Assembly (NCBI RefSeq): GCF_011038845.1
Contig: NZ_JAAKDW010000007.1
Coordinates: 115,805 to 179,804 of the forward strand
Length of the DNA: 64,000 nucleotides
Direction: 5' to 3'
Origin: Enterococcus sp. ZJ1622
GTDB taxonomy: Bacteria > Bacillota > Bacilli > Lactobacillales > Enterococcaceae
Shown here: positions 1 through 7,330 of the stretch, piece by piece
Layout of the letters: each line of letters opens with the position of its first letter
Numbering within the stretch: the stretch's first letter is position 1
Made by a program: the position numbers and the translations under genes
The notes under the pieces: generated by a model
The model's database searches: none
Told to the model about the DNA's origin: nothing
Seen by the model: the letters and a program-made list of their open reading frames with translations, nothing else

Positions 1-690
1 GTCAGTGTCAAAGATCGGGAGAAAGTCGGGTCAGAAGAAGCATGGAAGCGAGCAGGCGCAATGGGTCTGATCGTCAAAGACAATGGCGTTCAAGCAGTTT
101 ACGGACCGAAAGCAGATGTTCTGAAATCAGATATCGAAGATTTGCTGGAATCCGGTGCTGAGATCCCGGAACTTCAAAGTGAATCAGGAGTTACCCCGAT
201 AGTCACAGGTAAAACAGAGACCACAGCCTTCTTAGGCGAAGAAAGAAAGCTTTATGCGCCAGCATCTGGAGAGGTACTTGCTTTAAGCGAAGTAAATGAT
301 CCAGTCTTTTCACAAAAAATGATGGGGGATGGCTTCGCAGTCGTACCGATCTCAGGAGAAGTCACAGCACCGATTGCCGGAAAGATCACGAGTATCTTCC
401 CAAGCAAACATGCAATTGGTTTGCTGACAGCAGAAGGCGCAGAAGTGCTGATCCATATGGGAATCGATACAGTCCAAATGAAGAATCCAGCATTTGACAT
501 CACTGTTCAAGAAGGACAAGAGGTAAAAGCAGGAGAGCTACTGGCAGTAATGGACCTTGATATCGTGAAGAAAGAAGAAAAAGACCCGACGATCATGATC
601 GTGTTTACCAACGACAAAGTAGAAGAAGTCATGATCAAACAGCTTGGTACAGCGAAAACGGGTGAAGAGATCGGTTCGATCAAAATCTAG
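1..690 (+). CDS. PTS sugar transporter EIICBA, C-terminal part (end of EIIB plus complete EIIA), 5' truncated by window edge
   Basis: The reading frame is open from base 1, so the first visible codons continue a gene that starts outside the window; the ATG at 61 is internal. About 229 residues are visible. The first ~40 resemble the end of a glucose-family EIIB domain (AMGLIVKDNGVQAVYG), then a short linker, then an EIIA-Glc (crr-like) domain with conserved AP.SG and HMGIDTV motifs. The histidine codon at 454-456 is the expected phosphoacceptor. In this family EIIA passes phosphate from HPr through EIIB to a sugar bound by EIIC at the membrane. Glucose or N-acetylglucosamine are the likely substrates, but the specificity-setting EIIC is not visible. 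A strong hairpin follows at 727-760. Confidence 0.9.
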   Translation, partial: VSVKDREKVGSEEAWKRAGAMGLIVKDNGVQAVYGPKADVLKSDIEDLLESGAEIPELQSESGVTPIVTGKTETTAFLGEERKLYAPASGEVLALSEVNDPVFSQKMMGDGFAVVPISGEVTAPIAGKITSIFPSKHAIGLLTAEGAEVLIHMGIDTVQMKNPAFDITVQEGQEVKAGELLAVMDLDIVKKEEKDPTIMIVFTNDKVEEVMIKQLGTAKTGEEIGSIKI

Positions 691-726
691 CGCGACCAAT
701 ATTTATGTGAGAAAAAGTGAATGTAC

Positions 727-760
727 GGGGAGGAAATAGCGATTGCTCCTCCCCTTTTTA
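727..760 (+). terminator. Rho-independent terminator of the PTS gene
   Basis: Perfect 8-bp stem GGGGAGGA / TCCTCCCC (727-734, 747-754) followed by TTTTT. It separates the PTS gene from the next gene, although that gene's ribosome binding site begins only a few bases further on. Confidence 0.85.
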
Positions 761-779
761 GTTCATGGAGGAGAAAACG

Positions 780-1607
780 ATGAAACTGATGACCGTGAAT
801 ACGCATAGCTGGCTGGAGCAGGAACCTCTAGAAAAGCTAGAGCAGCTAGCGAAAAAAATCCAAATAGAACAATATGATGTGATTGGTTTACAGGAGATCA
901 ACCAGCTGATCGATTCCGAATCCGTCACCGAAGAAGAGCTTTCGGGTTTTTGTCCAGTTGAAAATCAGACACCGATTCATCAAGACAATTTCGTCTATTG
1001 CTTGATCAAACGGTTGAGAGAACTGGGAGAAGAGTATTTTTGGAGCTGGGAAATGAGCCATATCGGCTACGATATCTATGAAGAAGGAAATGCTCTTCTT
1101 TCGCGTACGCCATTAGAAAGCGAGGCACTTCTCGTGTCTGAAAGCCAAGAGAAAGAGAATTATCGGACAAGGAAACTTTTAGTTGGCAAAACGTTTTTTC
1201 AAGGAAAAGAGATCATTGCAGCAAGCTGCCATTTTTCATGGTGGGAAGATGAGAAAAGCGGATTTGCTTATGAGTGGGCGAAATCACAAAAACACCTGTC
1301 CCGACAGGATACCCCGATTTTCCTACTGGGTGATTTCAATAATCCATCTGGGGAAAGCGGCTATCAGCTAGTGGAGAAAAGTGTCTTGCATATCCAAGAT
1401 GCTTTCACGAAAGCGCGTAAGACCATTGGAGAAGCCACCATCGAGAAAACGATCGACGGTTGGGAAAACAACAATGAAAAATTGAGGATCGACTATATCT
1501 TTGTACCTGAGAATAGGGAAGTCCTGCAATATCAAGTCATTTTTGATGGAAAACAAGAAGCGATCATCAGTGATCACTTTGGTGTGGCAGTAAAGCTTGG
1601 AGAATAA
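780..1607 (+). CDS. Endonuclease/exonuclease/phosphatase-family (DNase I-like fold) hydrolase
   Basis: 275 residues. I place the start at the ATG at 780 because GGAGG lies 8 bases upstream; an upstream in-frame ATG at 765 overlaps that ribosome binding site. DNase I-fold motifs are visible: VIGLQEIN near residue 40 (metal-binding Glu), LLGDFNNP in the middle (catalytic Asp/Asn), IDYIFV, and a terminal SDHFGV (catalytic Asp-His pair). The family includes nucleases, sphingomyelinases and sugar- or lipid-phosphate phosphodiesterases. There is no signal peptide, so it is probably cytosolic. Its position just after a sugar PTS gene suggests, without proving, a phospho-compound substrate. It converges on the next gene, with a shared terminator between them. 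Confidence 0.85.
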   Translation: MKLMTVNTHSWLEQEPLEKLEQLAKKIQIEQYDVIGLQEINQLIDSESVTEEELSGFCPVENQTPIHQDNFVYCLIKRLRELGEEYFWSWEMSHIGYDIYEEGNALLSRTPLESEALLVSESQEKENYRTRKLLVGKTFFQGKEIIAASCHFSWWEDEKSGFAYEWAKSQKHLSRQDTPIFLLGDFNNPSGESGYQLVEKSVLHIQDAFTKARKTIGEATIEKTIDGWENNNEKLRIDYIFVPENREVLQYQVIFDGKQEAIISDHFGVAVKLGE

Positions 1608-1650
1608 AAAGAGAGAAGCTGGGAAACTAAGTCCCGACTTCTCTCTTTTT
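1606..1650. terminator. Bidirectional terminator between convergent genes
   Basis: Stem AAAAAGAGAGAAG (1606-1618) pairs with CTTCTCTCTTTTT (1638-1650), with A-run and T-run on the two sides, so it can end transcription from both directions. It overlaps the last codons of the minus-strand gene. Confidence 0.85.
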
Positions 1651-3303
1651 GCTATTGAAGAATTTTTGACGGATGAATAAGACGAACAGGTAAAGCCAGC
1701 CGAGGATCGTCATTCCTAAAATAAAGTAGAAATAGACAGGTGTCTGATAACGCAAGGTGACTTCGTTGATTCCTTTTTGCTGTTTGATGATCGGAGTCCC
1801 GATATCTGTGAGTTCATAATCTGTTAGATCTCTGCCATTTTGACTCAAGATCGTCCGATCATAGACGACGACTGGAAGATGGACCGTGTCTTCTCCCGTA
1901 TTTTTCCATTTGACAGTCAATAAACCGCCGGGATGTGTCTTGATGAATGTCGTCTCGCTTTCTAGAATCTCTTCATTATAACGGTCATATTTGTTTGCTT
2001 TGGTTTCTTTGTAGATCGGCAGATAGTCAGGAGTCGTTTTTTGAAAGACAAACAGACTGGTCGACATGTCTTTGCTGAAAAAAGTTTTTCTTGCCTGTGC
2101 CGGTGTATCGAACAGATAAGTGTGTCGGCTGACGAATGTCTCTTTTTCCCATTTTCCGAGATGTTCATAAAGATTCTGGATCGTCTGCATCGAGCAAATA
2201 AGAATGCTCAAAACACCGACCAGCCGAAACCATTTGCTTTTGCTCCACTGATTCAGCGTAAGTGCTAAAAAGAGCAGAAAAAGAAGCGTGAATGGCACGA
2301 AAAAGCGAAAAGGAAACTGTATCAGACTGACGAAAGGAACCTCTTTTTCGATCATCGTTGTCCAAGGGATCAAGCTGGTCGACAAAAGAAAGAATCCGAA
2401 GCTCGTATACAACAAAAGCTTAGGAAGCATCTCCTGTGTATGATAAAACAAGACGAAAAGCAAGAATCCTGCTAATAAGAGAAGCGGGAATACTTTCGGA
2501 TAGTGGAGCCAGTAACTGCCGTCTAGATCGATCGCCTTTTGGCTCATTTCTCGATTCACGAATGGCGGAAGGATCTTATTCCCGCTGTAGACGATCGCTA
2601 AGCCGCCCCAGATATTGGCAGTCAGCACGAAATAAAGCAAGATCGATTTTCCGAGTGCGAGCAGTGATTTTCCTTTTTCTGTCTGCTGGAAGAAATAATA
2701 GAGATAAAAAGGAACGTACATCAAAGCCAGCATGATCGATGACAGTAAATGGATCTGAGTCATCAATGCTATCGAAATGGCGACTTTGATTATCGGGAAT
2801 CTTTTGTGTACGACGAAATCGATGATCGGGATCATACACAGTGGATAAAAGCATGTCCCCCAGCTAGTGAATCCTTGGTTGACCGCCCAATATTGGATCG
2901 AATACGTACTCATGAACAGTACAGCAATCGGTACGCTCACCCAATCCCTCACCTTGGCATATCGCAATAACCCTAGCATAGACCAGCCAGATATCAAGAA
3001 AAGAATAAAATTGGATAGAATCTGATAATGGAACCAGCTTCCAGAAAGCAATACGATCAAGCCTTGGAAATAAGCAAAAAATGGCCCGTAAACCGCATTG
3101 ACGATCCGTCCGCTTTGCTGAAACCCATAAAGAGAGGGAAAATAATGGAAGTCGCCGTTTTTGATTTGCTCAGCGGCATCATAGAACCGATTGTAATGAA
3201 ACGGCGCATCTGCACCAAGGATCAGTTTATGTGTGAATAAATGCGGCAGAATAAATGCCAAAGCAATGAAAAAAATTGCTAAAAAAGAACCGTATTTTTT
3301 CAA
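1627..3303 (-). CDS. Large multi-pass membrane protein, GT-C/PTPS-related (YfhO-like) type
   Basis: 558 residues if translation starts at the TTG at 3303, where AAAAAGGAG sits 8 bases upstream; a longer open frame reaches 3429 but has no ribosome binding site. The N-terminus KKYGSFLAIFFIALAFILPH is a membrane anchor. It is followed by ILGADAPFHYNRFYDAAEQI, an extracytoplasmic loop rich in acidic and aromatic residues typical of GT-C-like proteins, then about ten hydrophobic segments. Residues ~440-530 form a hydrophilic beta-rich region, followed by a last membrane segment and a basic tail (RQKFFNSKKREVGT). Known relatives are poorly characterised; some GT-C proteins move sugars onto wall polymers. 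The membrane assignment is firm, enzyme activity is inference. Confidence 0.7.
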   Translation of the reverse strand: MKKYGSFLAIFFIALAFILPHLFTHKLILGADAPFHYNRFYDAAEQIKNGDFHYFPSLYGFQQSGRIVNAVYGPFFAYFQGLIVLLSGSWFHYQILSNFILFLISGWSMLGLLRYAKVRDWVSVPIAVLFMSTYSIQYWAVNQGFTSWGTCFYPLCMIPIIDFVVHKRFPIIKVAISIALMTQIHLLSSIMLALMYVPFYLYYFFQQTEKGKSLLALGKSILLYFVLTANIWGGLAIVYSGNKILPPFVNREMSQKAIDLDGSYWLHYPKVFPLLLLAGFLLFVLFYHTQEMLPKLLLYTSFGFFLLSTSLIPWTTMIEKEVPFVSLIQFPFRFFVPFTLLFLLFLALTLNQWSKSKWFRLVGVLSILICSMQTIQNLYEHLGKWEKETFVSRHTYLFDTPAQARKTFFSKDMSTSLFVFQKTTPDYLPIYKETKANKYDRYNEEILESETTFIKTHPGGLLTVKWKNTGEDTVHLPVVVYDRTILSQNGRDLTDYELTDIGTPIIKQQKGINEVTLRYQTPVYFYFILGMTILGWLYLFVLFIRQKFFNSKKREVGT

Positions 3304-3497
3304 TTGGATAACTCCTTTTTGTGGTTTCGTTAAACTCATCATAAAGCTTAACGAAAAAGGAGGCAAGAAATTAGAAAAAACATGAAAGAATTTATGAAGT
3401 TTGCAAGAAAAAAACAAGTGAATTTTCAAATGATAAATATTTTATTCTGAAAAAAGCTCGTATCCCCCTATTGATTTCTTTTTTACTCAGAGCATTC

Positions 3498-3503
3498 TAT
3501 AAT
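3498..3503 (+). promoter_or_regulatory. Candidate -10 box (TATAAT) for the sortase gene
   Basis: A consensus TATAAT lies 31 bases before the GTG start at 3534. The best -35 upstream is poor. Its position inside a possible longer reading frame is one reason to prefer the later start. Confidence 0.45.
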
Positions 3504-3533
3504 AGAAGTAAAGGGAAAAAAGGGAGGGGTTGG

Positions 3534-4709
3534 GTGGCACAGAAGCAGAAAGGAAGCAGAAAGCAGCTGTTATTTCAACTGGTGATGTTGGTTTTTGTTT
3601 TAGTAGGATTACTGGTTGCCTTGTATCCATTTTATGTGGCTTCTTTGAACAGTTTCTTGGACCAGAGACGAATCGAGCAAGTCCAGAGAATCTCTGAGAC
3701 CGAAAAAAAGGCAGCAAGAGAAAGAATGACAGCAGAAAACGAACGATTGGCTGATCAGGGGATGCATCCAGGTGCAGATCCTTTCGAGGAAAAAACACAA
3801 AAGGCTAGTAAAGAGGAAACGGAGAAATATCGGATCGGAAGTGTGAATATTCCTAAGATCAATGTACACATTCTGCTTTATGATCGTCTGAATGAGGCGA
3901 TTTTGGAAAAGGGCGCTGGAGTGTTGCAAGGGACGTCTTTTCCATTGGGTGGAGAATCGGTACACTCGGTCATTTCTGCTCATAGCGGATTGCCTAGTCG
4001 GCGGCTGTTTACGGATCTGGAGGAGTTAGAGATCGGAGATACCTTTATCTTGACTGTCTTAGGAGAAAAGCTTGCTTATGAAGTGAACAATATCCAAGTC
4101 GTCACACCAGACGATACATCTGCCTTGAAGATCGAAGAAGGGCAAGATCTTGTTACTTTACTGACCTGTACGCCTTATATGATCAATTCGCATCGTTTGT
4201 TAGTCACGGGCCACCGGATTCCTTACAGTGAATCAGTCGAAGAAGAGGAAGGACAAGGGAACCAGGAACGGACTTTCCGGCAATTACTGATCCTTTTAGG
4301 CACTGCTCTTTTAGCTGGACTGATTTTATTGTCTCTTATTCGTGGGATCCATCGATACCGATTGAGTCGAAAGCGTATGGATTTTTCTTTTTTTGTACAA
4401 ACTGAGTCAGGAGAGCCGGTAGCTGGTCGTTCCTTGGTGCTGAAGCACAAAAAAAGAACGCTTACCAGAGAGGGTCAGCCATTTCTCGTATCCAGCGATA
4501 GCAAAGGACAGATCAGATTCGAACAATTGCCAGGAGGGACCTATCGGATCGTTTCGACCGAAGACCCTAAGATCACAGCATCTTTTGGAGTCAAGAAACT
4601 GAAACAAGAACAAATGCACTTTTTTGAAGGAAGAAAATCTGTCAGCGAACTTCACATAAACGGCTGGCATTTCAAGATCGATGAAGCATCAGTGAGGAGA
4701 AGAATATGA
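3534..4709 (+). CDS. Class C (pilin-type) sortase with an extra C-terminal SpaA-like domain
   Basis: 391 residues from the GTG at 3534, preceded by AGGGAGGGG. Order of parts: N-terminal membrane segment (~12-36); a charged region containing DPF (~82-84), matching the DP(W/F) lid of class C sortases; the sortase domain with His150 (SAHSGLP), Cys212 (TLLTCTPY) and Arg221 (SHRLLVTGHR); a second membrane segment (~250-270); and a ~110-residue tail that looks like a small SpaA/Cna-B-type beta domain (GQIRFEQLPGGTYRIV). Class C sortases join pilin subunits by isopeptide bonds, but no pilin gene with an LPxTG tail is adjacent here. The trailing domain is unusual, since these enzymes normally end soon after the second membrane segment. 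Its stop overlaps the next start (ATGA). Confidence 0.88.
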   Translation: MAQKQKGSRKQLLFQLVMLVFVLVGLLVALYPFYVASLNSFLDQRRIEQVQRISETEKKAARERMTAENERLADQGMHPGADPFEEKTQKASKEETEKYRIGSVNIPKINVHILLYDRLNEAILEKGAGVLQGTSFPLGGESVHSVISAHSGLPSRRLFTDLEELEIGDTFILTVLGEKLAYEVNNIQVVTPDDTSALKIEEGQDLVTLLTCTPYMINSHRLLVTGHRIPYSESVEEEEGQGNQERTFRQLLILLGTALLAGLILLSLIRGIHRYRLSRKRMDFSFFVQTESGEPVAGRSLVLKHKKRTLTREGQPFLVSSDSKGQIRFEQLPGGTYRIVSTEDPKITASFGVKKLKQEQMHFFEGRKSVSELHINGWHFKIDEASVRRRI

Positions 4710-5146
4710 TTCGTAAAACACTAGGATTAACTGCTGAAGAACTGGAGAATATTGCGTCTATTTGGTTGTCCGCCAACTTAGATAGTCATGCGTTCATTAC
4801 AGGCAGCTATTGGGAAAACCAGCTAGAAGCAGTCAAAAACGTTTTGCCGGAAGCGGTCATCTATCTGGCAGAACTGGATCAGGAAATCGTAGGCTTTGCC
4901 GGCGTGATCGATCAATCGATTGCGGGGATTTTCCTGAAAAAAGAATACCGGCACCAAAAAATCGGTACGCAATTGATCCAAAAGATAAAAGAAGACCATG
5001 ATGCACTGACGTTGACCGTCTATCAGAAAAATCAGTCCGCCTTCCATTTTTATCTCTCACAAGGATTTACCATCCAAGCGCAGCAAATCGATGAAGCGGT
5101 GAATGAACAGGAATTCGTGATGGAGTGGCGGAAAAGGTCAAATTAG
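4706..5146 (+). CDS. GNAT-family N-acetyltransferase
   Basis: 146 residues. The GNAT fold is recognisable: a central strand (AVIYLAELDQEIVGFAGV), the acetyl-CoA-binding segment KKEYRHQKIGTQLIQKIK, which fits R-x-x-(Q/K)-x-(I/G)-G/A, and a late LTVYQKNQSAFHFYLSQGF motif typical of amino-group acetyltransferases such as RimI or YjaB-like enzymes. The substrate cannot be read from sequence. It is translationally coupled to the sortase gene by a 4-base ATGA overlap, so the two are co-expressed, though no functional link is known. Downstream is a reverse-oriented hairpin repeat rather than a dedicated terminator. Confidence 0.88.
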   Translation: MIRKTLGLTAEELENIASIWLSANLDSHAFITGSYWENQLEAVKNVLPEAVIYLAELDQEIVGFAGVIDQSIAGIFLKKEYRHQKIGTQLIQKIKEDHDALTLTVYQKNQSAFHFYLSQGFTIQAQQIDEAVNEQEFVMEWRKRSN

Positions 5147-5169
5147 TCTCTGATTTTTAATAGAAAAAA

Positions 5170-5288
5170 GAGGTTGTGACAGAAGTGGGCAGCTTCAAGA
5201 AATAAGAAGGAATTTACGAAAATTGCTTTTCAAATTTTTGTGAAATTTCGACTTATTTTTCGAAGAAGCTACTTCTGGAACACCGTTT
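5170..5288 (-). repeat. Intergenic hairpin repeat (full ~117-bp unit, reverse orientation)
   Basis: Reads GAGGTTGTGACAGAAG at one end and AACACCGTTT at the other; its reverse complement matches units at 22816-23419 and 26576-26692. Inner arms (AAATAAG / CTTATTT and AAAATTGC / CAAATTTTT) pair imperfectly. Nearly identical to the copy at 43808-43925. Confidence 0.85.
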
Positions 5289-5296
5289 ATTCGGAA

Positions 5297-5335
5297 AAAG
5301 GGGATGTGACGATAGTTTTGTCACATCCCCTTTCT
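5297..5335. terminator. Terminator hairpin attached to the repeat
   Basis: 14-bp perfect stem AAAGGGGATGTGAC / GTCACATCCCCTTT (5297-5310, 5320-5333). On the minus strand it lies directly after padC and runs into CTTTTT, so it is probably padC's terminator as well as a stop for rightward transcription. Related GTGACAA/TTGTCAC hairpins accompany most other repeat copies. Confidence 0.8.
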
Positions 5336-5341
5336 ATGTTT

Positions 5342-5872
5342 TTATTTGATTCGTTTGTAATTTTCATCGAAGTATTTGCCGTTTCGGATATCATCTGGCA
5401 TACCATCGTATGGTTCTTCGCTGATAACGTCTTCGTTATCGATCCCAGCTTCACCCATATAAGTGATCGTTGCAAATTCAGGAACGAGCATTTTTGGATA
5501 AGTTTCATATTTTTCACGTGCTTCTTCCATTTCTGCGATATGTTCGTTTTGGAAAGTCACTGTGATTTCTGGATGTTCTTCAACCCATTTAGGGAAAAAG
5601 ATCATTCCGTGAAGTTTCTTTTCATTTGGCATAAAGTCTAAAGCAACGTCTGTACCTGTTGGCTCTGTCCAAGTGATTTTGAATACGCCGTCTGTCAGTT
5701 TAACGATATCGGCTTCTTGGTCTTTCACCCAACGACCCTTCACCATGCCGCCATGGATACGGTAGTCTACAGTATGGTCATTTTTTGCGTACCATTCGTA
5801 TTCCCAGCCATTGTCATACGTATAGATAAAGTGTGTTCCGATAAAGTCTTCTAGTTCTTTAAATTCTTTCAT
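5342..5872 (-). CDS. padC: Phenolic acid decarboxylase
   Basis: 176 residues, the usual length for PadC. Recognisable throughout: [23 protein letters not shown] at the start, [16 protein letters not shown] (substrate-binding and catalytic region with conserved Tyr, Arg and Glu), then [13 protein letters not shown] and [11 protein letters not shown]. The enzyme is a cytosolic dimer that removes CO2 from p-coumaric, ferulic and caffeic acid without cofactor, giving vinyl phenols; this detoxifies plant phenolics. It is divergent from padR with a palindromic operator between the two, the classic arrangement in lactic acid bacteria and Bacillus, so expression should be induced by phenolic acids through PadR. 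Ribosome binding site AAAAGGAG precedes the ATG. Confidence 0.95.
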   Translation of the reverse strand: MKEFKELEDFIGTHFIYTYDNGWEYEWYAKNDHTVDYRIHGGMVKGRWVKDQEADIVKLTDGVFKITWTEPTGTDVALDFMPNEKKLHGMIFFPKWVEEHPEITVTFQNEHIAEMEEAREKYETYPKMLVPEFATITYMGEAGIDNEDVISEEPYDGMPDDIRNGKYFDENYKRIK

Positions 5873-5896
5873 GCCTAAGCATCTCCTTTTAAATTA

Positions 5897-5920
5897 AAAC
5901 ATGTAATAAACTACATGTTT
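5897..5920. promoter_or_regulatory. PadR operator between padC and padR
   Basis: Perfect inverted repeat AAACATGTA / TACATGTTT (5897-5905, 5912-5920). It contains ATGT-N8-ACAT, the dyad known for PadR operators in Bacillus and lactic acid bacteria. A possible padR promoter (TACATG 5912-5917, TATGAT 5934-5939) overlaps it, so PadR could control both genes. Confidence 0.8.
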
Positions 5921-5975
5921 TTGATTACTCATTTATGATAGAATGTTTTTAAAGATTTGTCAAGGAGGAAAACTG

Positions 5976-6527
5976 ATGGCAAGAAAAAACACGTTGCGCT
6001 ATATATTATTAGGGTTATTGAGTAAGAAGAAGATGTCGGGCTACGAATTGAATCAATCTTTCAAAAATGAAATTGGCGAGTTCTGGCAGGCGAAGCATAG
6101 TCAGATTTATCCGGAGCTGGCAAAAATGGAAGAACAGGGGATCATCAAGCATGAAATAGCGATCACTGGTTCGAAGCTGGAAAAAAAGGTGTATCAGCTG
6201 ACAGAAGAAGGCAAAGAACAGTTGAACGAGTGGATCCATGCAGCTACAAATGAATTGCCTGTCAATCGGGATGAATTTGTCTTGAAGCTTTATTTTGTCA
6301 AAGATGTGAATGATCCGGCACTCATCGAGATCATCGACCAGCAGCGCGAATTGCATGAAGAAAAGCGGCAGCATCTTTTAGAACGGCAAAAGCTGATTTT
6401 CCCGACTGAAAAAGAGCAGCATGAGAATTATGGACATTATCTGATCCTGACACATGCGATCAATCGGGAAACAGAATATACGAACTGGCTGACAGAAGTG
6501 CTGAAAGAAATAAAGAAACGCAATTAG
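5976..6527 (+). CDS. padR: PadR-family repressor of phenolic acid decarboxylase
   Basis: 183 residues from the ATG at 5976, chosen because AAGGAGG lies 6 bases upstream; an earlier ATG at 5943 has none. The N-terminal winged helix (LRYILLGLLSKKKMSGYELNQ ... HSQIYPELAKMEEQGII) is the PadR domain. The C-terminal part, ~95-180, is the helical Vir_Reg dimerisation domain found in PadR-s1 proteins. PadR represses padC and is released by phenolic acids such as p-coumarate. Divergent from padC with its operator between. Confidence 0.92.
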   Translation: MARKNTLRYILLGLLSKKKMSGYELNQSFKNEIGEFWQAKHSQIYPELAKMEEQGIIKHEIAITGSKLEKKVYQLTEEGKEQLNEWIHAATNELPVNRDEFVLKLYFVKDVNDPALIEIIDQQRELHEEKRQHLLERQKLIFPTEKEQHENYGHYLILTHAINRETEYTNWLTEVLKEIKKRN

Positions 6528-6570
6528 CTAAGTCGCAAAGTACTGACGGTGAGGAACGCCAATCAGACAA

Positions 6571-6642
6571 AAAAACATCCGAAAGATCATTTCTGAACCT
6601 GCGAAAGGCAGGAACAGGAACGGATCGTTCGGATGTTTTTTA
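6571..6642 (+). terminator. Terminator of padR
   Basis: AACATCCGAAAGATC pairs with GATCGTTCGGATGTT with one mismatch, around a ~35-base loop that holds a small inner inverted repeat, then TTTTTT. The A-run on the left allows partial bidirectional function. Confidence 0.8.
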
Positions 6643-6719
6643 TGAAAAGGGAAGTGCATGAGATGATTCGTTTTGCTGTTTTTTCAAAACGTTTGCATTT
6701 ACGGGCAAGAAAAAGGCAG

Positions 6720-7193
6720 TCAGATTTCCTTCAATAACTGTTCATAGTCGACTTTTTCATCTGCAGGTAAGAGCTTGTAAGCTAGCTCGTCTGTCTGGTC
6801 ATCATGGATGATATACATTTGAGCATCGTCTTCTTTGAATTTTCCGATCGACAAAATCGTATAGCGTTCATCGAACAATTCGATATCTTTGATTGCTTTT
6901 GAAAAAACTTTGCGTACATGGTGCATTTTCTTTTGACGGATCTCTGCTTTTTCTGCGGCTTTTGCCAAGGTATATCCTTCATCTAGATAATGTTTGATCA
7001 ATTCGACTTTTATGACGATAGGCAAACGATATTTTCTAGGACAATTCACATCTGCTTCTATCGATTGGATGAAACCTTTTTGTTCCCAATATCTCAACTG
7101 CCGAGGGGATACTCCGACGATTTCGCTTAATTCACTGATACCAACAACTAATTGATCGTTCTCTAACAAACGCTTTAGGGAAGCACCAACCAT
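6720..7193 (-). CDS. MerR-family transcriptional regulator
   Basis: 157 residues from the ATG at 7193, supported by AAAGGAG 7 bases upstream. The N-terminal winged helix (VGISELSEIVGVSPRQLRYWEQKGFI, ~residues 17-42) is typical MerR, followed by CPRKYRLPIVIKVELIKHYLDEGYTLAKAAEKA. The C-terminus (~90-157) lacks the metal-binding cysteines of metal-type MerR proteins and may bind an organic ligand. It diverges from a DHA2-type efflux pump and DUF4811 gene, with the two promoters nearly touching, so it most likely regulates that pump. Confidence 0.9.
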   Translation of the reverse strand: MVGASLKRLLENDQLVVGISELSEIVGVSPRQLRYWEQKGFIQSIEADVNCPRKYRLPIVIKVELIKHYLDEGYTLAKAAEKAEIRQKKMHHVRKVFSKAIKDIELFDERYTILSIGKFKEDDAQMYIIHDDQTDELAYKLLPADEKVDYEQLLKEI

Positions 7194-7227
7194 TTTTTCC
7201 ACTCCTTTTGTCCTTCCAGTTTCCTCC

Positions 7228-7289
7228 ATTATACTTTCATTAACTAATGTGTCAAGTAGGTTGACAAAAGTTGCAATTAGGAATAAAGT
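7228..7289. promoter_or_regulatory. Back-to-back divergent promoters for the MerR regulator and the efflux pump
   Basis: Minus strand: TTGACA (7250-7255) and TATAAT (7228-7233), 16-bp spacer. Plus strand: TTGACA (7261-7266) and TAAAGT (7284-7289), 17-bp spacer. The -35 boxes are 5 bp apart and form the inverted repeat TGTCAA-gtagg-TTGACA, a natural place for a dimeric regulator to control both directions. Confidence 0.75.
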
Positions 7290-7330
7290 ATTCTAGTGGT
7301 TTCAGAAAAAAATCAGAAAGAAGGAGAAAT

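Noticed and set aside
2436..3240. Several plus-strand open frames inside the membrane protein gene at 1627-3303
   Set aside because: They lack ribosome binding sites, are rich in Arg and Ser as expected for antisense frames and overlap a clear membrane-protein gene.
3304..3429. N-terminal extension of the membrane protein to 3429
   Set aside because: The TTG at 3303 has a strong AAAAAGGAG site at correct spacing and begins directly with the membrane anchor; the extension has none.
5170..5335. The repeats as insertion-sequence ends or MITEs
   Set aside because: No target-site duplications or transposase-like terminal inverted repeats could be established by eye; mobility is not shown.
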